A stretch of DNA of 64,000 nt from Sedimentisphaerales bacterium (GTDB lineage: Bacteria > Planctomycetota > Phycisphaerae > Sedimentisphaerales > Anaerobacaceae): positions 1 to 64,000 of the forward strand of contig JAFGEF010000074.1 in the NCBI GenBank assembly GCA_016931715.1, read 5' to 3'. Under the pieces are notes generated by a model. It ran no database searches and had not been told where the DNA came from. It saw nothing but the letters and a program-made list of their open reading frames with translations. Positions within the stretch are counted from its first letter, which is position 1, and each line of letters begins with the position of its first letter. Shown here piece after piece: positions 36,594 through 45,864 of the stretch. Position numbers and translations under genes: made by a program.

Positions 36594-37643
36594 ATGAATA
36601 AGAGTTTTGTAAAAATCCGAAGTTTCACAATATTGTTTTTTATTCTTTTTCTGTTGTTTGTCCTGTTTTTTTCTGTAATCAACAGGAAGCCGGTTGAATT
36701 CGAGAGCAGCTACAGGCTGGTTATGGGCACTTTTGCGAGAGTTATCATAATAGCCGGTAATTCAAAAACTGCACAGCAGGCCGCAACGGATGCTTTTGCT
36801 GAAATGGAAAAAGTCGATGACCTGATGAGTGATTATAAAGACAACTCGGACATCGGAATCGTAAATAAAGAAGCATTCCAGAGAGCAGTTCAGGTCAGTG
36901 AATCAACATTCGAAGTCATTCGAAGAAGCGTCGTGTTCAGCAAACTCACCGATGGAGCTTTCGATATTACAGTCGGACCTCTCGTTGATTTGTTCCGCAA
37001 GTCAAGAGAAACACAAATCGCACCAACAAAAGAAGAAATCGAAAAGACAAAAACCAAAGTCGGATACGAAAAACTCATACTCGATGAAACAAACAGAACC
37101 GTAAAATTTACAGTCGAAGGTATGAGACTCGACCTGGGCGGTATCGCAAAAGGTTATGGTGTGGATAAAGCAATTGAAGCGATTCAAAAAACCGGAGTTA
37201 TCGGAGCAATGGTCGATATTGGCGGGAATATCCGATGCTTCGGAATACCTGCCAAAGGGAAAAAAACATGGCTTGTCGGGATTCAGAATCCGAATCTCGT
37301 AGCAGAAAAAGATAATGATGAACTTGTAATGAAGCTGAAAATCACTAATGAGTCAATTTCCACCAGCGGCAATTACCAGCAGTTTGTTATTATTGATGGC
37401 AAACGTTACAGTCATATCATCGACCGCAGAACAGGTACCGGTGCAGAAGGATTATCAAGTGTCACCATCATTTCAAATAATGCTGCTGACGCTGACGCCC
37501 TATCCACTGCAGTAAGTGTAATTGGAGTTGAAAAAGGTCTTGCCCTAATCGAGACAATCGATGACACAGAAGCTATCCTGATACCTTCCGGCCAAAACCA
37601 ATTTATAATGACACGGGGAGCAGATAAATATATAAAAGAGTAA
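36594..37643 (+). CDS. apbE: FAD:protein FMN transferase ApbE
   Basis: ApbE attaches FMN covalently to a threonine of target proteins such as RnfG, RnfD and NqrB/C. The 349-residue product has an N-terminal membrane anchor (about residues 8-27), then MGTFARVII, DGAFDITVGPL, RLDLGGIAKGYGVDKA and the C-terminal SHIIDRRTGTG with DADALSTAVSVIG, the metal/FAD site. An ATG nine bases upstream (36585) is possible; spacing from GGA favours 36594. The Rnf operon 4 kb away provides likely substrates. Confidence 0.93.
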   Translation: MNKSFVKIRSFTILFFILFLLFVLFFSVINRKPVEFESSYRLVMGTFARVIIIAGNSKTAQQAATDAFAEMEKVDDLMSDYKDNSDIGIVNKEAFQRAVQVSESTFEVIRRSVVFSKLTDGAFDITVGPLVDLFRKSRETQIAPTKEEIEKTKTKVGYEKLILDETNRTVKFTVEGMRLDLGGIAKGYGVDKAIEAIQKTGVIGAMVDIGGNIRCFGIPAKGKKTWLVGIQNPNLVAEKDNDELVMKLKITNESISTSGNYQQFVIIDGKRYSHIIDRRTGTGAEGLSSVTIISNNAADADALSTAVSVIGVEKGLALIETIDDTEAILIPSGQNQFIMTRGADKYIKE

Positions 37644-37787
37644 AAAATAATGAGAATGCAGTATTTATGGGACTTTCATCTTTTGGCAGCCTGTTCACCT
37701 GAAAAAATATATTGATATGTAAAGTACTCTTAAAAAATACACGATAATAATATTTATTTGTAAGTAATAATCTGTGGAGAGTTGTAT

Positions 37788-39002
37788 TTGTTTGGACATA
37801 CCCATAAAATGCATAAATTGCTTTACAATAAAAAATCTGGCATCGCATTGCCTTTGGCAATGGTCACAATTATGATACTCCTTGCGGTCGGCACTTCTTT
37901 GTTGACTCTGGGAGTGAACGCACGCTTATATTCTATAAATGACTCCCACGATATAACCGCACGCTGCGCGGCAGATGCAGGTCTCACAAAAGCAATATAT
38001 GATATGAATGCAAAACTTAAAAATATTCCATGGGATGACGGTTCACTTCCATCTGAATCAAATATTTCATTAGTTGGCAGTAATGCATCTTACAGTTACA
38101 CCGTTACAAATGACGGAGGTCATTATGTCGTTACGGCTACCGGAACCTGTGGCAATGCCCAAACTACTGTAAGCTGCATATTGTCTTTAGACGGACCTTT
38201 CGATGCCGCAATATTCTGTGAATCATACGTCTGGTTTCACAACAATTGTACAATTGACCAGTACAATACAGATTCGGATACACTGCCTTTAAAGGTCGGC
38301 ACTAACAGCACCAAACACTGGCAAATGTGTTTGTTCAACGATGCAATAATAAACGGAGACGCCGTCGTGGGAGCAGGAGGCGAACCGGATTATACAATAG
38401 ATAACAAAGGCACCATCACCGGGCAGCAATACGCAATGTCCTCAGCGCAAACACTTGAATCTGTTACAGTTCCGCCGTTAATAGACTCTTTGCCATCTCA
38501 GGGAACACTTGAAGAAGGTGACGTTCTTGTATCGGGCAAATATGAGAGTATCGACCTTGGTAATAATAAAACTGTTACCATAAAAGGAGATGTAACTCTT
38601 TATGTTACCGGAGATATAATTCTCGGTAATTCGGCACAGATTATCGTGGATGGCGATACACCAGGTTCATCATTAACAATATATCTTGGCGGAAACTTAG
38701 TAAGCGGCAACAGCAGCGCTGTCAATAACGAAACTCAGGACCCTCATAATACGTCAATATACGCACTCGATTCCTGCACGAAAATTAATATGAAAAACGA
38801 TTCTGCTTTTTATGGCACTATCTATGCACCAGAAGCTGAAGTAGTATATAACAATTCCGCCGCCCTGTATGGTTCGGTCATATCAAAAAGCTTTGAAACA
38901 AAAAATGCGGCCCCTATGCACTACGATGCTTCGCTCAGGGAACCCGCCGTCACCGATCCGCTTGTCAAATTCAAAGTCACGAATTGGATGGAAATTAACT
39001 AA
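37788..39002 (+). CDS. PilX-like/DUF7305-type surface or pilus-associated protein
   Basis: The roughly 404-residue product starts with a short basic leader and the type IV pilin-like segment SGIALPLAMVTIMILLAVG. The pattern resembles PilX-type minor pilins rather than classic prepilins. The large C-terminal half is beta-rich (KTVTIKGDVTLYVTGDIILG and following), as in DUF7305 proteins. Start is uncertain: TTG at 37788 has GGAGAG 6 bases upstream, whereas the ATG at 37809 lacks a site. Its stop overlaps the stop of the convergent PEP-CTERM pseudogene by two bases. Confidence 0.75.
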   Translation: MFGHTHKMHKLLYNKKSGIALPLAMVTIMILLAVGTSLLTLGVNARLYSINDSHDITARCAADAGLTKAIYDMNAKLKNIPWDDGSLPSESNISLVGSNASYSYTVTNDGGHYVVTATGTCGNAQTTVSCILSLDGPFDAAIFCESYVWFHNNCTIDQYNTDSDTLPLKVGTNSTKHWQMCLFNDAIINGDAVVGAGGEPDYTIDNKGTITGQQYAMSSAQTLESVTVPPLIDSLPSQGTLEEGDVLVSGKYESIDLGNNKTVTIKGDVTLYVTGDIILGNSAQIIVDGDTPGSSLTIYLGGNLVSGNSSAVNNETQDPHNTSIYALDSCTKINMKNDSAFYGTIYAPEAEVVYNNSAALYGSVISKSFETKNAAPMHYDASLREPAVTDPLVKFKVTNWMEIN

Positions 39003-39528
39003 ATCGCCCTTCTTCTCCTCAACCACCCTACAAATCCCGCACCAAGACTGACAAGTATAATCGCGCCTGGCGCAGGGATAACGTTCAAAGACATTCCTCC
39101 TATGTTGTCATAAGCGTATTGGTAACCACCCAGACCATCCATAATATAAAAGTCCACATAGTCACCTGTAGAGAGACTGAATGTTGTACTAACAGCAGTC
39201 GCAAACGCGTCCATCTCAGTATTGAGATATGGTTGCCCCTCATTGATGGCGATAACACCTAGTTCTGGACTTTCCATATAATAACACCAGTGCCAAGAAT
39301 GATAACGTCCAGGGCCAGTTCCTGGACCCCAACTCGCAGCATTATATAATCCGCCATCGGCAACACCTATTGGGTCAAGAGTATAATTCCCTGCTTCAAA
39401 AAAAAATGAACAGGATTTAAAACATGATTAGTCAATGCGTTGATATTGATTATTGTCGGTGGACCTCTGGCAGTACCAAAAAATGCGCATACCATAAATA
39501 GCTAACTCATAATCCATGTGCGATTCAT
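38999..39528 (-). pseudogene. Broken PEP-CTERM-type exported protein gene
   Basis: From an ATG at 39528 with GGAG upstream, the frame reads MNRTWIMS, stop (TAG at 39502-39504), LFMVCAFFGTARG and on to NPVHFF, where a nine-T tract (39398-39406) shifts the frame. The second frame continues EAGNYTLDPIGVADGGLYNA and ends with VIPAPGAIILVSLGAGFVGW and LRRRRAI, a classical PEP-CTERM sorting signal recognised by exosortase. The 92-residue open frame at 38999-39277 is only its C-terminal part. One added or two removed T would join the frames, but the early stop would remain. Confidence 0.85.
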
Positions 39529-39789
39529 ACCCAAACTCCTCCAAAATATAAATTCCTTTATTTCAAACAAGAAACACAAATTCTATTAAAAATGGAGATT
39601 CCTTTCCTTCTTCATATATCTTAATTTGCCCAGTTTAATGGGGGGGGGGAATTTGTAAATTAAAAAACAAGATATTATAGGACTATTTTCAATATTTTTG
39701 TAAGTAATTGAAGATAAAAGAGATAGGAAGGAAAAAATATGATAAGAATACAGAATACTGAATACAGGAAACAGAATCATGAAAAATGT
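39529..39789. other. Gap with homopolymer tracts
   Basis: No gene is evident between the broken PEP-CTERM gene and the HEPN gene. A run of ten G lies at 39640-39649, very unusual in this AT-rich context. Near 39755-39775 the text GAATACAGGAAACAG repeats sequence found near 1441. Confidence 0.5.
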
Positions 39790-40218
39790 TTATTTCTGCC
39801 TTTTATGTGATAACACTTCTTTCGGTAAAAGGTTTCTTAATGCTTTCCTTACTCGCCGTGCAAGTGCAAGACTATGTTTAGCTTCAGGAAGTTGTATAGG
39901 TTCATAATCACCAGGATAACGAGTAATCGTTGCATAATCCGTGAGGCGTCTTTGTTCCTCAATACTCAATTTCAGCCAAATACTTTCTGGTAACATAGAT
40001 ACTAAACGCTCAACATCATGCGTTTTTGGAAAATCAATACTTTTTACAACAAGAAAAGCTTTTAAATATTTTTCTACACATTGCTGAGCATGAAAACATA
40101 CAGCATCCAGAGGACAGTCTTTAGTCATTTTCAGCAAATATATAGAAGTTTTAAGGTCATTCTCAGCCTTACAAATCCATTCTCTTGCAACAATAAAGAT
40201 GCCGCTATTTTCGTGCAT
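39790..40218 (-). CDS. HEPN-domain protein
   Basis: The 142-residue helical protein has the PF05168-like signature: AREWICKAENDL, CFHAQQCVEKYLKAFLV, PKTHDVERL and TRYPGDY. It pairs with the nucleotidyltransferase whose gene overlaps it by 14 bases. In type VII toxin-antitoxin systems the HEPN partner is an RNase silenced by AMPylation, but I do not see the RX4-6H RNase motif here. The ATG at 40218 matches the usual N terminus; a longer frame lies within the partner gene. Confidence 0.87.
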   Translation of the reverse strand: MHENSGIFIVAREWICKAENDLKTSIYLLKMTKDCPLDAVCFHAQQCVEKYLKAFLVVKSIDFPKTHDVERLVSMLPESIWLKLSIEEQRRLTDYATITRYPGDYEPIQLPEAKHSLALARRVRKALRNLLPKEVLSHKRQK

Positions 40219-40537
40219 ATAAGAGTTTTCCTTCCAGCGCGGCTGGACGTTCGATTGTACCGACAATTTCCTTACGCCACTGGTAATCATCTGGAGTAGA
40301 AACTAATATATCTTTGGCAACAGGAATATCATGTAAAGTGACGGCGACTTCTATAGCTTTTTCACGTTTTGAGCCTGAAACAGGCATAATGACAAGCAGG
40401 TCAATATCGCTATCTACCCCTGCCTGTCCACGTGCATGTGAGCCAAACAGAATTATTTTTTCCGGTTTAAACTGCTTTACTATCCGCTTTACCATTTGCT
40501 GAATGTATTTCTTTGTAATATTATCAGTTTTGCTCAT
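40205..40537 (-). CDS. MNT-type minimal nucleotidyltransferase
   Basis: The 110-residue protein has the nucleotidyltransferase motif ILFGSHARGQAGVDSDIDLLV with two metal-binding aspartates. Such MntA-like proteins transfer AMP to HEPN partners or belong to related modules. The overlap with the HEPN gene and common strand show a bicistronic unit. It lies between the Rnf operon and the broken PEP-CTERM gene. Confidence 0.9.
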   Translation of the reverse strand: MSKTDNITKKYIQQMVKRIVKQFKPEKIILFGSHARGQAGVDSDIDLLVIMPVSGSKREKAIEVAVTLHDIPVAKDILVSTPDDYQWRKEIVGTIERPAALEGKLLYARK

Positions 40538-40664
40538 GACTTATGTCTATTCCGGAAAAAGTAATATAGCTTATTGTATAAAAAACATAACAGCGATTTT
40601 AATATATAACTAATAATAAGGCAAGGCGTTAGATATTATCTTAAAGATTGTCAGCTCAGAACTC

Positions 40665-41546
40665 TTATTTCGATACAGGAACAGGTTTTTCTGTTGGCAT
40701 GGCAGGCTGCGGGGCGGATTTGCCGCGATAGATGATTACTTTGACTGGGCATTTGTTCATGGCGGCTTCTGTTTTTTCACATGGTACATATTTAGCGTAG
40801 TCAAGGCGAGCTAAATTGTCTTCGACTTTGAAAAGATCAGATTGTTTTGCACATATGCCGCAGCCTATGCAGCCGACCCTGCAAACTGCACGTGTAGTCT
40901 TGCCGTTTTCCTTATTGCGGCAGGCAACTGTCATCATATTTTCCTGGCTGAATGGAACCATCTCAATCAGGTTGCGCGGACATGCCTTCGAGCAGGCGGT
41001 GCAGCCTGTGCATTTATTATAGTCAACCGTTGCCAGACCATCGACAATATGCAGTGCATCAAATTTACACGCGGCGACACAATCGCCATATCCGAGACAT
41101 CCAAACGCACAAGCCTGAACATTAGCAAGAGCATTTGCGGCGGTGCAGCTTTTTATGCCTTCGTATTGTGCATATATTGTTTTGTCGTCCTTATGTGCAC
41201 GGCAATGTACTATCGGTCTTTTCTTGGGACCAGAGTCACTAATCTGCAAATTTAATATTTCTGCTATTTTTGCAGATGCAGCGGCACCGCCAGGCGAGCA
41301 TTTTCCAATCAATTCAGGATTGTCAAAAATAGCTTTTGCATACTGGCCGCAGCCTGCATAGCCGCAGGTGCCGCAGTCAATTTTAGGCAAAGCTTCATGA
41401 ATCTGTTCTATTTTGGGATCGACAACAACTTTCAGCTTTTCACTCGCTATCAACAGAACAAGCGCGAAAGCGGTACCCAGGCCAATCATTATCGCGCCGG
41501 CCGGCCATATATTATTCCATAATTCAAAAACATCAGCTAATATCAT
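40665..41546 (-). CDS. rnfB: Rnf complex iron-sulfur subunit RnfB
   Basis: RnfB takes electrons from ferredoxin into the Rnf ion pump. The 293-residue protein has an N-terminal helix, the 4Fe-4S domain CGTCGYAGCGQYA...GKC (residues about 58-83), and several C-terminal ferredoxin-type clusters (CTGCTACSKACP, CRVGCIGCGICAKQ, C and CP near 265). A proline-rich tail ends the protein. It is the last gene of a six-gene rnf operon, 25 bases after rnfA. Confidence 0.96.
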   Translation of the reverse strand: MILADVFELWNNIWPAGAIMIGLGTAFALVLLIASEKLKVVVDPKIEQIHEALPKIDCGTCGYAGCGQYAKAIFDNPELIGKCSPGGAAASAKIAEILNLQISDSGPKKRPIVHCRAHKDDKTIYAQYEGIKSCTAANALANVQACAFGCLGYGDCVAACKFDALHIVDGLATVDYNKCTGCTACSKACPRNLIEMVPFSQENMMTVACRNKENGKTTRAVCRVGCIGCGICAKQSDLFKVEDNLARLDYAKYVPCEKTEAAMNKCPVKVIIYRGKSAPQPAMPTEKPVPVSK

Positions 41547-41571
41547 GATTCATACCTTTAGCTCACTTTTT

Positions 41572-42162
41572 TTACTTAATCATTCCTGAAAAACCCATAA
41601 ACGCCAAAGTAAGAAGCCCGGCCGTTATCAAAGTAATCGGCGCACCCCTGAGACATTTGGGGACATCCGCAAAGTTAAGGTTCTCACGAATACCTGCCAT
41701 AATGCAAATCGCCAAAGTAAAACCAATCCCGGCGCCAAAACTAAGAACAACCGCTTCGAGCAGATTGTCAATTTCCCAAAGATTAATGAAAAGGCATAAA
41801 CCCAAAATTGCACAGTTTGTGGTAATAAGCGGCAGAAAAATACCAAAACTCTCGTAAAGCTGCGGAGAGAATTTACGCACATACATTTCAACAAGCTGAA
41901 CCGCTCCGGCGATAACCAATATATAGCAGACATATCGCGTCACCTCAAGAGGCGTACCCGCAAGCAGTAAATTATCAATCAGCCATGTCAAAGTTCCGCT
42001 TAACATTATTACAAAACTGACCGCCAGGCCCATGCCGAACGCAGTATCAATCCTTCCTGAAACGCCTATAAAAGGACAGATTCCGAGGAACTTGGTCAAT
42101 ACGAGATTGTTAATTAAAACTATGGATATAAAACCCAAAAGTAATGTAGTAAACGTATCCAT
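41572..42162 (-). CDS. rnfA: Rnf complex membrane subunit RnfA
   Basis: RnfA is an integral subunit with six helices that forms, with RnfE, a half-membrane iron-sulfur site and the ion path. The 196-residue sequence is canonical: NNLVLTKFLGICPFIGVS, with conserved cysteine, and ITTNCAILGLCLF with the second. It sits between rnfE and rnfB. Confidence 0.96.
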   Translation of the reverse strand: MDTFTTLLLGFISIVLINNLVLTKFLGICPFIGVSGRIDTAFGMGLAVSFVIMLSGTLTWLIDNLLLAGTPLEVTRYVCYILVIAGAVQLVEMYVRKFSPQLYESFGIFLPLITTNCAILGLCLFINLWEIDNLLEAVVLSFGAGIGFTLAICIMAGIRENLNFADVPKCLRGAPITLITAGLLTLAFMGFSGMIK

Positions 42163-42206
42163 AAAATTTACCTGAAATTAAATATAGTTTCGTTGTTTAT
42201 AATCTT

Positions 42207-42836
42207 TTATTTCTTTTTACTCAAATTAGCAAGCCCCAGCATGAGTCCGAGCGTAACAAACGCTCCTACAGGTAAGCCGAACGCCGCTATTGGTACGAAC
42301 CAGCCGCCTTTGTCCTGCAGAGGAAATATCTGTATTGCAAAAATCGCACCGGTCGAAAGTAACTCTCGTATGGAAGCCAGAATACATAAAGCAATTGTAA
42401 AACCAAGCCCCATACCAATTGCATCAAGAATACTTACGAAAATGCCATTCTTGCTTGCACATGCTTCAGCTCGGCAGATTATAATACAATTGACGATAAT
42501 CAAGGGAACATAAGGTCCTAATGCGTCGCTCATTTCCGGCTGAAACGCTTTGAGAAATAAATCCGCGATAGTAACGAATGTCGCTATCGTCAGGGTGAAC
42601 ATCATAATCCTGAGATGCGGCTTGAGAAGATTGCGCATCAGACTTACCACTATATTGCTGCATATCAATACAAACAGCACACACATACCCATAGTAAAAG
42701 CCGGCTTGACCGCTGCGGTTACAGCTAATGTCGGACACATCCCCAGCATTAAACGGAACACAGGAATTTCCGACCATAATCCCGCGTAAAGCGTTTTTCT
42801 ATACAGTATTATTGTCCCTTGTTCACTATTTTCCAT
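42207..42836 (-). CDS. rnfE: Rnf complex membrane subunit RnfE
   Basis: This paralogue of RnfA has 209 residues and about six helices. GMCPTLAVTAAVKPAFTMG and IIVNCIIICRAEACASKNG contain the conserved cysteines. Its start overlaps the end of rnfG by 11 bases, indicating translational coupling. Confidence 0.96.
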   Translation of the reverse strand: MENSEQGTIILYRKTLYAGLWSEIPVFRLMLGMCPTLAVTAAVKPAFTMGMCVLFVLICSNIVVSLMRNLLKPHLRIMMFTLTIATFVTIADLFLKAFQPEMSDALGPYVPLIIVNCIIICRAEACASKNGIFVSILDAIGMGLGFTIALCILASIRELLSTGAIFAIQIFPLQDKGGWFVPIAAFGLPVGAFVTLGLMLGLANLSKKK

Positions 42837-43449
42837 CGCCTATTAATCCTTCCGCTCGCATTTGTTTTTTTACCTGCGGAATAAATATATTAAAACTATC
42901 CACTACCGCCTGACTGCTTATTGTCGCACTCGTTATTGCTACAATTTCAGAATCTATTGCTTTTTTGTCACCAGCTTTCACAAGATTAAATTCCAGCGCC
43001 GGTGCTCCGACAAATTGATCTTTAAATTCAGGGTATTTTATTTTCTCTCCGATATTTGGCGTCTCATTTGCTGCAAGTACTCCATAGCCTTTTATTGTTT
43101 CAAATTTGTCATCAACAGCAAGAATTATTTTTATCTCACCTCCATAACCACTTCCTATACAAATAAATGCCCATCCCATGCAGGTTCCATCTTTCGCAAC
43201 GACTTTCCTGACTGATGTTATTAGTTTCTTACCTGTTGACGATTTGACCTGAACCTGATCAATAGTTATATCGAAATGATCAGCATCCGGGAATATCTTA
43301 AAAGCAGCTTTATTGAACTTATACACTTTCAAATTGTATTCAATTTTATCTTCCCAGGCAGCATTTGCACCTGCTATAAGAAGGCCGAAGAAGAAAGAAG
43401 ACACTATCAAGAGCCAGCTTTGCTGGATGAAAAACTTAATCTTAGGCAT
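42826..43449 (-). CDS. rnfG: Rnf complex FMN-binding subunit RnfG
   Basis: RnfG is anchored by one helix (residues about 10-30) and carries a covalent FMN outside the cytoplasm. The 207-residue protein has the FMN-binding domain with GYGGEIKIILAVD and GVLAANETPNIGEK. The ApbE target region reads AITSATISSQAVVDS, with a serine where the usual glycine of the SGAT motif stands. The ATG at 43449 lies inside the rnfD stop region (overlap 8 bases) with GGGAGG upstream; a longer frame is rejected. Confidence 0.94.
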   Translation of the reverse strand: MPKIKFFIQQSWLLIVSSFFFGLLIAGANAAWEDKIEYNLKVYKFNKAAFKIFPDADHFDITIDQVQVKSSTGKKLITSVRKVVAKDGTCMGWAFICIGSGYGGEIKIILAVDDKFETIKGYGVLAANETPNIGEKIKYPEFKDQFVGAPALEFNLVKAGDKKAIDSEIVAITSATISSQAVVDSFNIFIPQVKKQMRAEGLIGDGK

Positions 43450-44452
43450 TTGGCTCGCCTCCCGCAGGAATGCGCTTGAATAACTTATCAATAAGAGGCG
43501 CAAGAGAATTCATAAACAAAACAGAATACATCACACCTTCCGGATAAGCGCCGACAATTCTGATAAGCATTGTTATCGTCCCGATTCCGATTCCATAGAG
43601 CCACATACCCCTTCTCGTCAATGGTGCAGTAACAGGGTCTGTCGCAATGAAAAAAGCACCTATAAATAATCCGCCGCTGCTGAGGTGATACAAAGGTGAC
43701 GCATAATAATCAGAATTAATTAAATAAGCTATTGCACTAAATATAAAAGCCGATAGAAAAACTGCCGCTGGTATGTGAAAACTGATTGTTTTTCTTATAA
43801 GCAGATAAATTCCGCCAATCAATAACGCCAATGCGCTGGTCTCGCCGAGACAGCCACCGACATTACCGAGAAAAAGATCACTAGTTGAACTGTTAAGTTC
43901 CATTGCTCCATATTGAGCTTTCTGTGCATTCTTGCTATGAGCAAGCGGCGTAGCCTGAGTTCGTGCATCGACAGCATTGGCGGCAGAAATTTGCGGCATT
44001 GCAGAATCAATTGTTGCCGGAACTGTCCATGTTGTCATCATCATACCAAAAGAAGCAGTTAGAAACGCTCTTCCTGCCATAGCTGGATTGAAAATATTCG
44101 CTCCGAGTCCGCCGAAAACCATTTTGCCTATCGCAATGGAAAAAACACTTCCAATCACCGCCGCCCAGAGAGGAATAGCAGGAGGAAGTGAAAATGCAAG
44201 AATTATCCCTGTGATAACAGCACTCAAATCATCGAGTGTATTTGCTTTTTTGCGAATCAGGTTGCAAATCCCTTCAGTTGCCATAGATGAAATTACGCAG
44301 GCAGCAACGAGCGCAATCGCATGTAATCGGAAAAAAATTCCCGCCGCTATCATCGCAGGAGTCAGTCCTATGATTACATCAAGCATTATACTGCGCGTAG
44401 AATACGGCTTGCCGATATGTGGTGCAAATGAAACTGTTATATCCTTAAGCAT
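43442..44452 (-). CDS. rnfD: Rnf complex membrane subunit RnfD
   Basis: RnfD is a polytopic subunit with covalent FMN. The 336-residue protein has SFAPHIGKPYSTRSIMLDVI, NIFNPAMAGRAFL and the flavinylation region TQATPLAHS, where the threonine before PL is the probable FMN site. FFIATDPVTAPLTRRG is another family mark. The ATG at 44452 is the family-like start, 44 bases after rnfC. ApbE at 36.6 kb is the likely flavin transferase. Confidence 0.95.
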   Translation of the reverse strand: MLKDITVSFAPHIGKPYSTRSIMLDVIIGLTPAMIAAGIFFRLHAIALVAACVISSMATEGICNLIRKKANTLDDLSAVITGIILAFSLPPAIPLWAAVIGSVFSIAIGKMVFGGLGANIFNPAMAGRAFLTASFGMMMTTWTVPATIDSAMPQISAANAVDARTQATPLAHSKNAQKAQYGAMELNSSTSDLFLGNVGGCLGETSALALLIGGIYLLIRKTISFHIPAAVFLSAFIFSAIAYLINSDYYASPLYHLSSGGLFIGAFFIATDPVTAPLTRRGMWLYGIGIGTITMLIRIVGAYPEGVMYSVLFMNSLAPLIDKLFKRIPAGGEPNA

Positions 44453-44496
44453 ATTATTTTCTCGTCGTGCTATACATGCACTGCTTTTTTCTTCGT

Positions 44497-45864
44497 CTAT
44501 GGTATTTTCTTTTTTTGCCTGGCAAGAAAAATCTTGCCGGTCTTTATATATCCTGTAATCTCGATATGTGCCGGGCAAACATAGCTGCAGCATCCGCACT
44601 CGATACAGGCAGTTATATAATAACTTTTTGCAACGTCCATAAGATTGTTTTTAACTGCATGTGCGATTCTTGTCGGATTCAGATTCTCCGGGCATACCGC
44701 CAAACATCTTCCGCAGTGAATACAGGCAGTTTCGCGGCGTTCGAATTTCGCCATGCCCATTTGTTCTTTAGTTATTACGGTCACAGCACCGGTAGTTTTC
44801 GTTGTCGGTGTCGTCAAATCTGCAATAGCAATTCCCATCATAGGCCCGCCCATAATAACTCTGGCGGATTTTTGTGTCACCCCACCGCAAACTTCCAATA
44901 GTGTTTCTATTGATGTCCCTATTGGAACATAATAATTACCTGGTTCGGCGATTGCTTCTCCAGTAACTGTAACGACTCTGTGTGTTAGAGGGACATCAGC
45001 AACAACCGCTTCAGCAATTGCCGCACATGTCGCAACATTCAATACCAATACACCAATCATTGGTGGAATACCGCCGGTTGGGACATTCTTCTTTAGAATC
45101 GATCTGATAAGCTGTCTTTCGCCGCCCTGAGGATACTTGGTTTTTACCGGGATAATTTCAATTTCATCAGTACCCAAGCTATTTAAAACTGTTTCCATCA
45201 TCTCAATAGCCTGCGGCTTGTTATCCTCAATGCCTATAAATGCTTTTGAACAGCCGGACGCTTTTTTGGCAAGCTTGACACCGATAAGGATTTGCTTTGT
45301 CCATTCGAGCATTATCTGATAGTCACATGTAATATAAGGCTCGCATTCGCAGCCATTAACTATCATTGTTGTTTTAGGCAAGCGAGGATTAGGCTCAATC
45401 TTGACTCTCGTAGGAAAACCGGCACCACCCATACCAACAATACCTGCTTCACGAACAGCTTCACATATTTTTTCAACAGAATATTTATTGATATCGAATT
45501 CTTCATCGAACTGTACACAGCCTTTTTTGACCGGATGTGCCGGTAGTGTTTCAATAATAACCGCCGGAATTCGTCCTATTACAGCATGCGACCTGAGAGC
45601 AATTTCCTTAACTTTGCCAGTTACGGGAGAATGAATCGGAGCAGAAACATAGGCGTCACAATCACCTATTTTCTGTCCAGCCTGAACGAGACTGCCTTTT
45701 CTGATCAAAGGCTCGCAAACTGCTCCTATATGCTGACTGAGTAATACTGCAACTTCTTTAGGCATAAAACCAGTATGTATCTTGGAATTTATTGTAAGAG
45801 ACTTTTTCTCCGGTGGATGTATCCCTCCGGGAAAAGTCAAACTTTTTTTAGATGTAACACTCAT
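44497..45864 (-). CDS. rnfC: Rnf complex subunit RnfC
   Basis: RnfC is the peripheral NADH-binding subunit. The 455-residue protein has FPGGIHPPEKK, the flavin/NAD region GIVGMGGAGFPTRVK and VNGCECEPYITCD, a soluble ligand-binding domain and two 4Fe-4S motifs (CIHCGRCLAVCP and CIECGCCSYVCP). It is 455 residues, close to the compact form without the long C-terminal repeat seen in E. coli. Its start overlaps the preceding small gene by four bases. Confidence 0.96.
   Translation of the reverse strand: MSVTSKKSLTFPGGIHPPEKKSLTINSKIHTGFMPKEVAVLLSQHIGAVCEPLIRKGSLVQAGQKIGDCDAYVSAPIHSPVTGKVKEIALRSHAVIGRIPAVIIETLPAHPVKKGCVQFDEEFDINKYSVEKICEAVREAGIVGMGGAGFPTRVKIEPNPRLPKTTMIVNGCECEPYITCDYQIMLEWTKQILIGVKLAKKASGCSKAFIGIEDNKPQAIEMMETVLNSLGTDEIEIIPVKTKYPQGGERQLIRSILKKNVPTGGIPPMIGVLVLNVATCAAIAEAVVADVPLTHRVVTVTGEAIAEPGNYYVPIGTSIETLLEVCGGVTQKSARVIMGGPMMGIAIADLTTPTTKTTGAVTVITKEQMGMAKFERRETACIHCGRCLAVCPENLNPTRIAHAVKNNLMDVAKSYYITACIECGCCSYVCPAHIEITGYIKTGKIFLARQKKKIP

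Noticed and set aside
39586-39780. 64-codon minus-strand open frame
   Set aside because: It runs across a poly-G tract in non-coding sequence and has no start signal.
40665-45864. Na+-translocating NADH:quinone reductase (Nqr) instead of Rnf
   Set aside because: The presence of ferredoxin-type RnfB and an RnfC with two 4Fe-4S motifs, and the absence of NqrF, identify the operon as Rnf.
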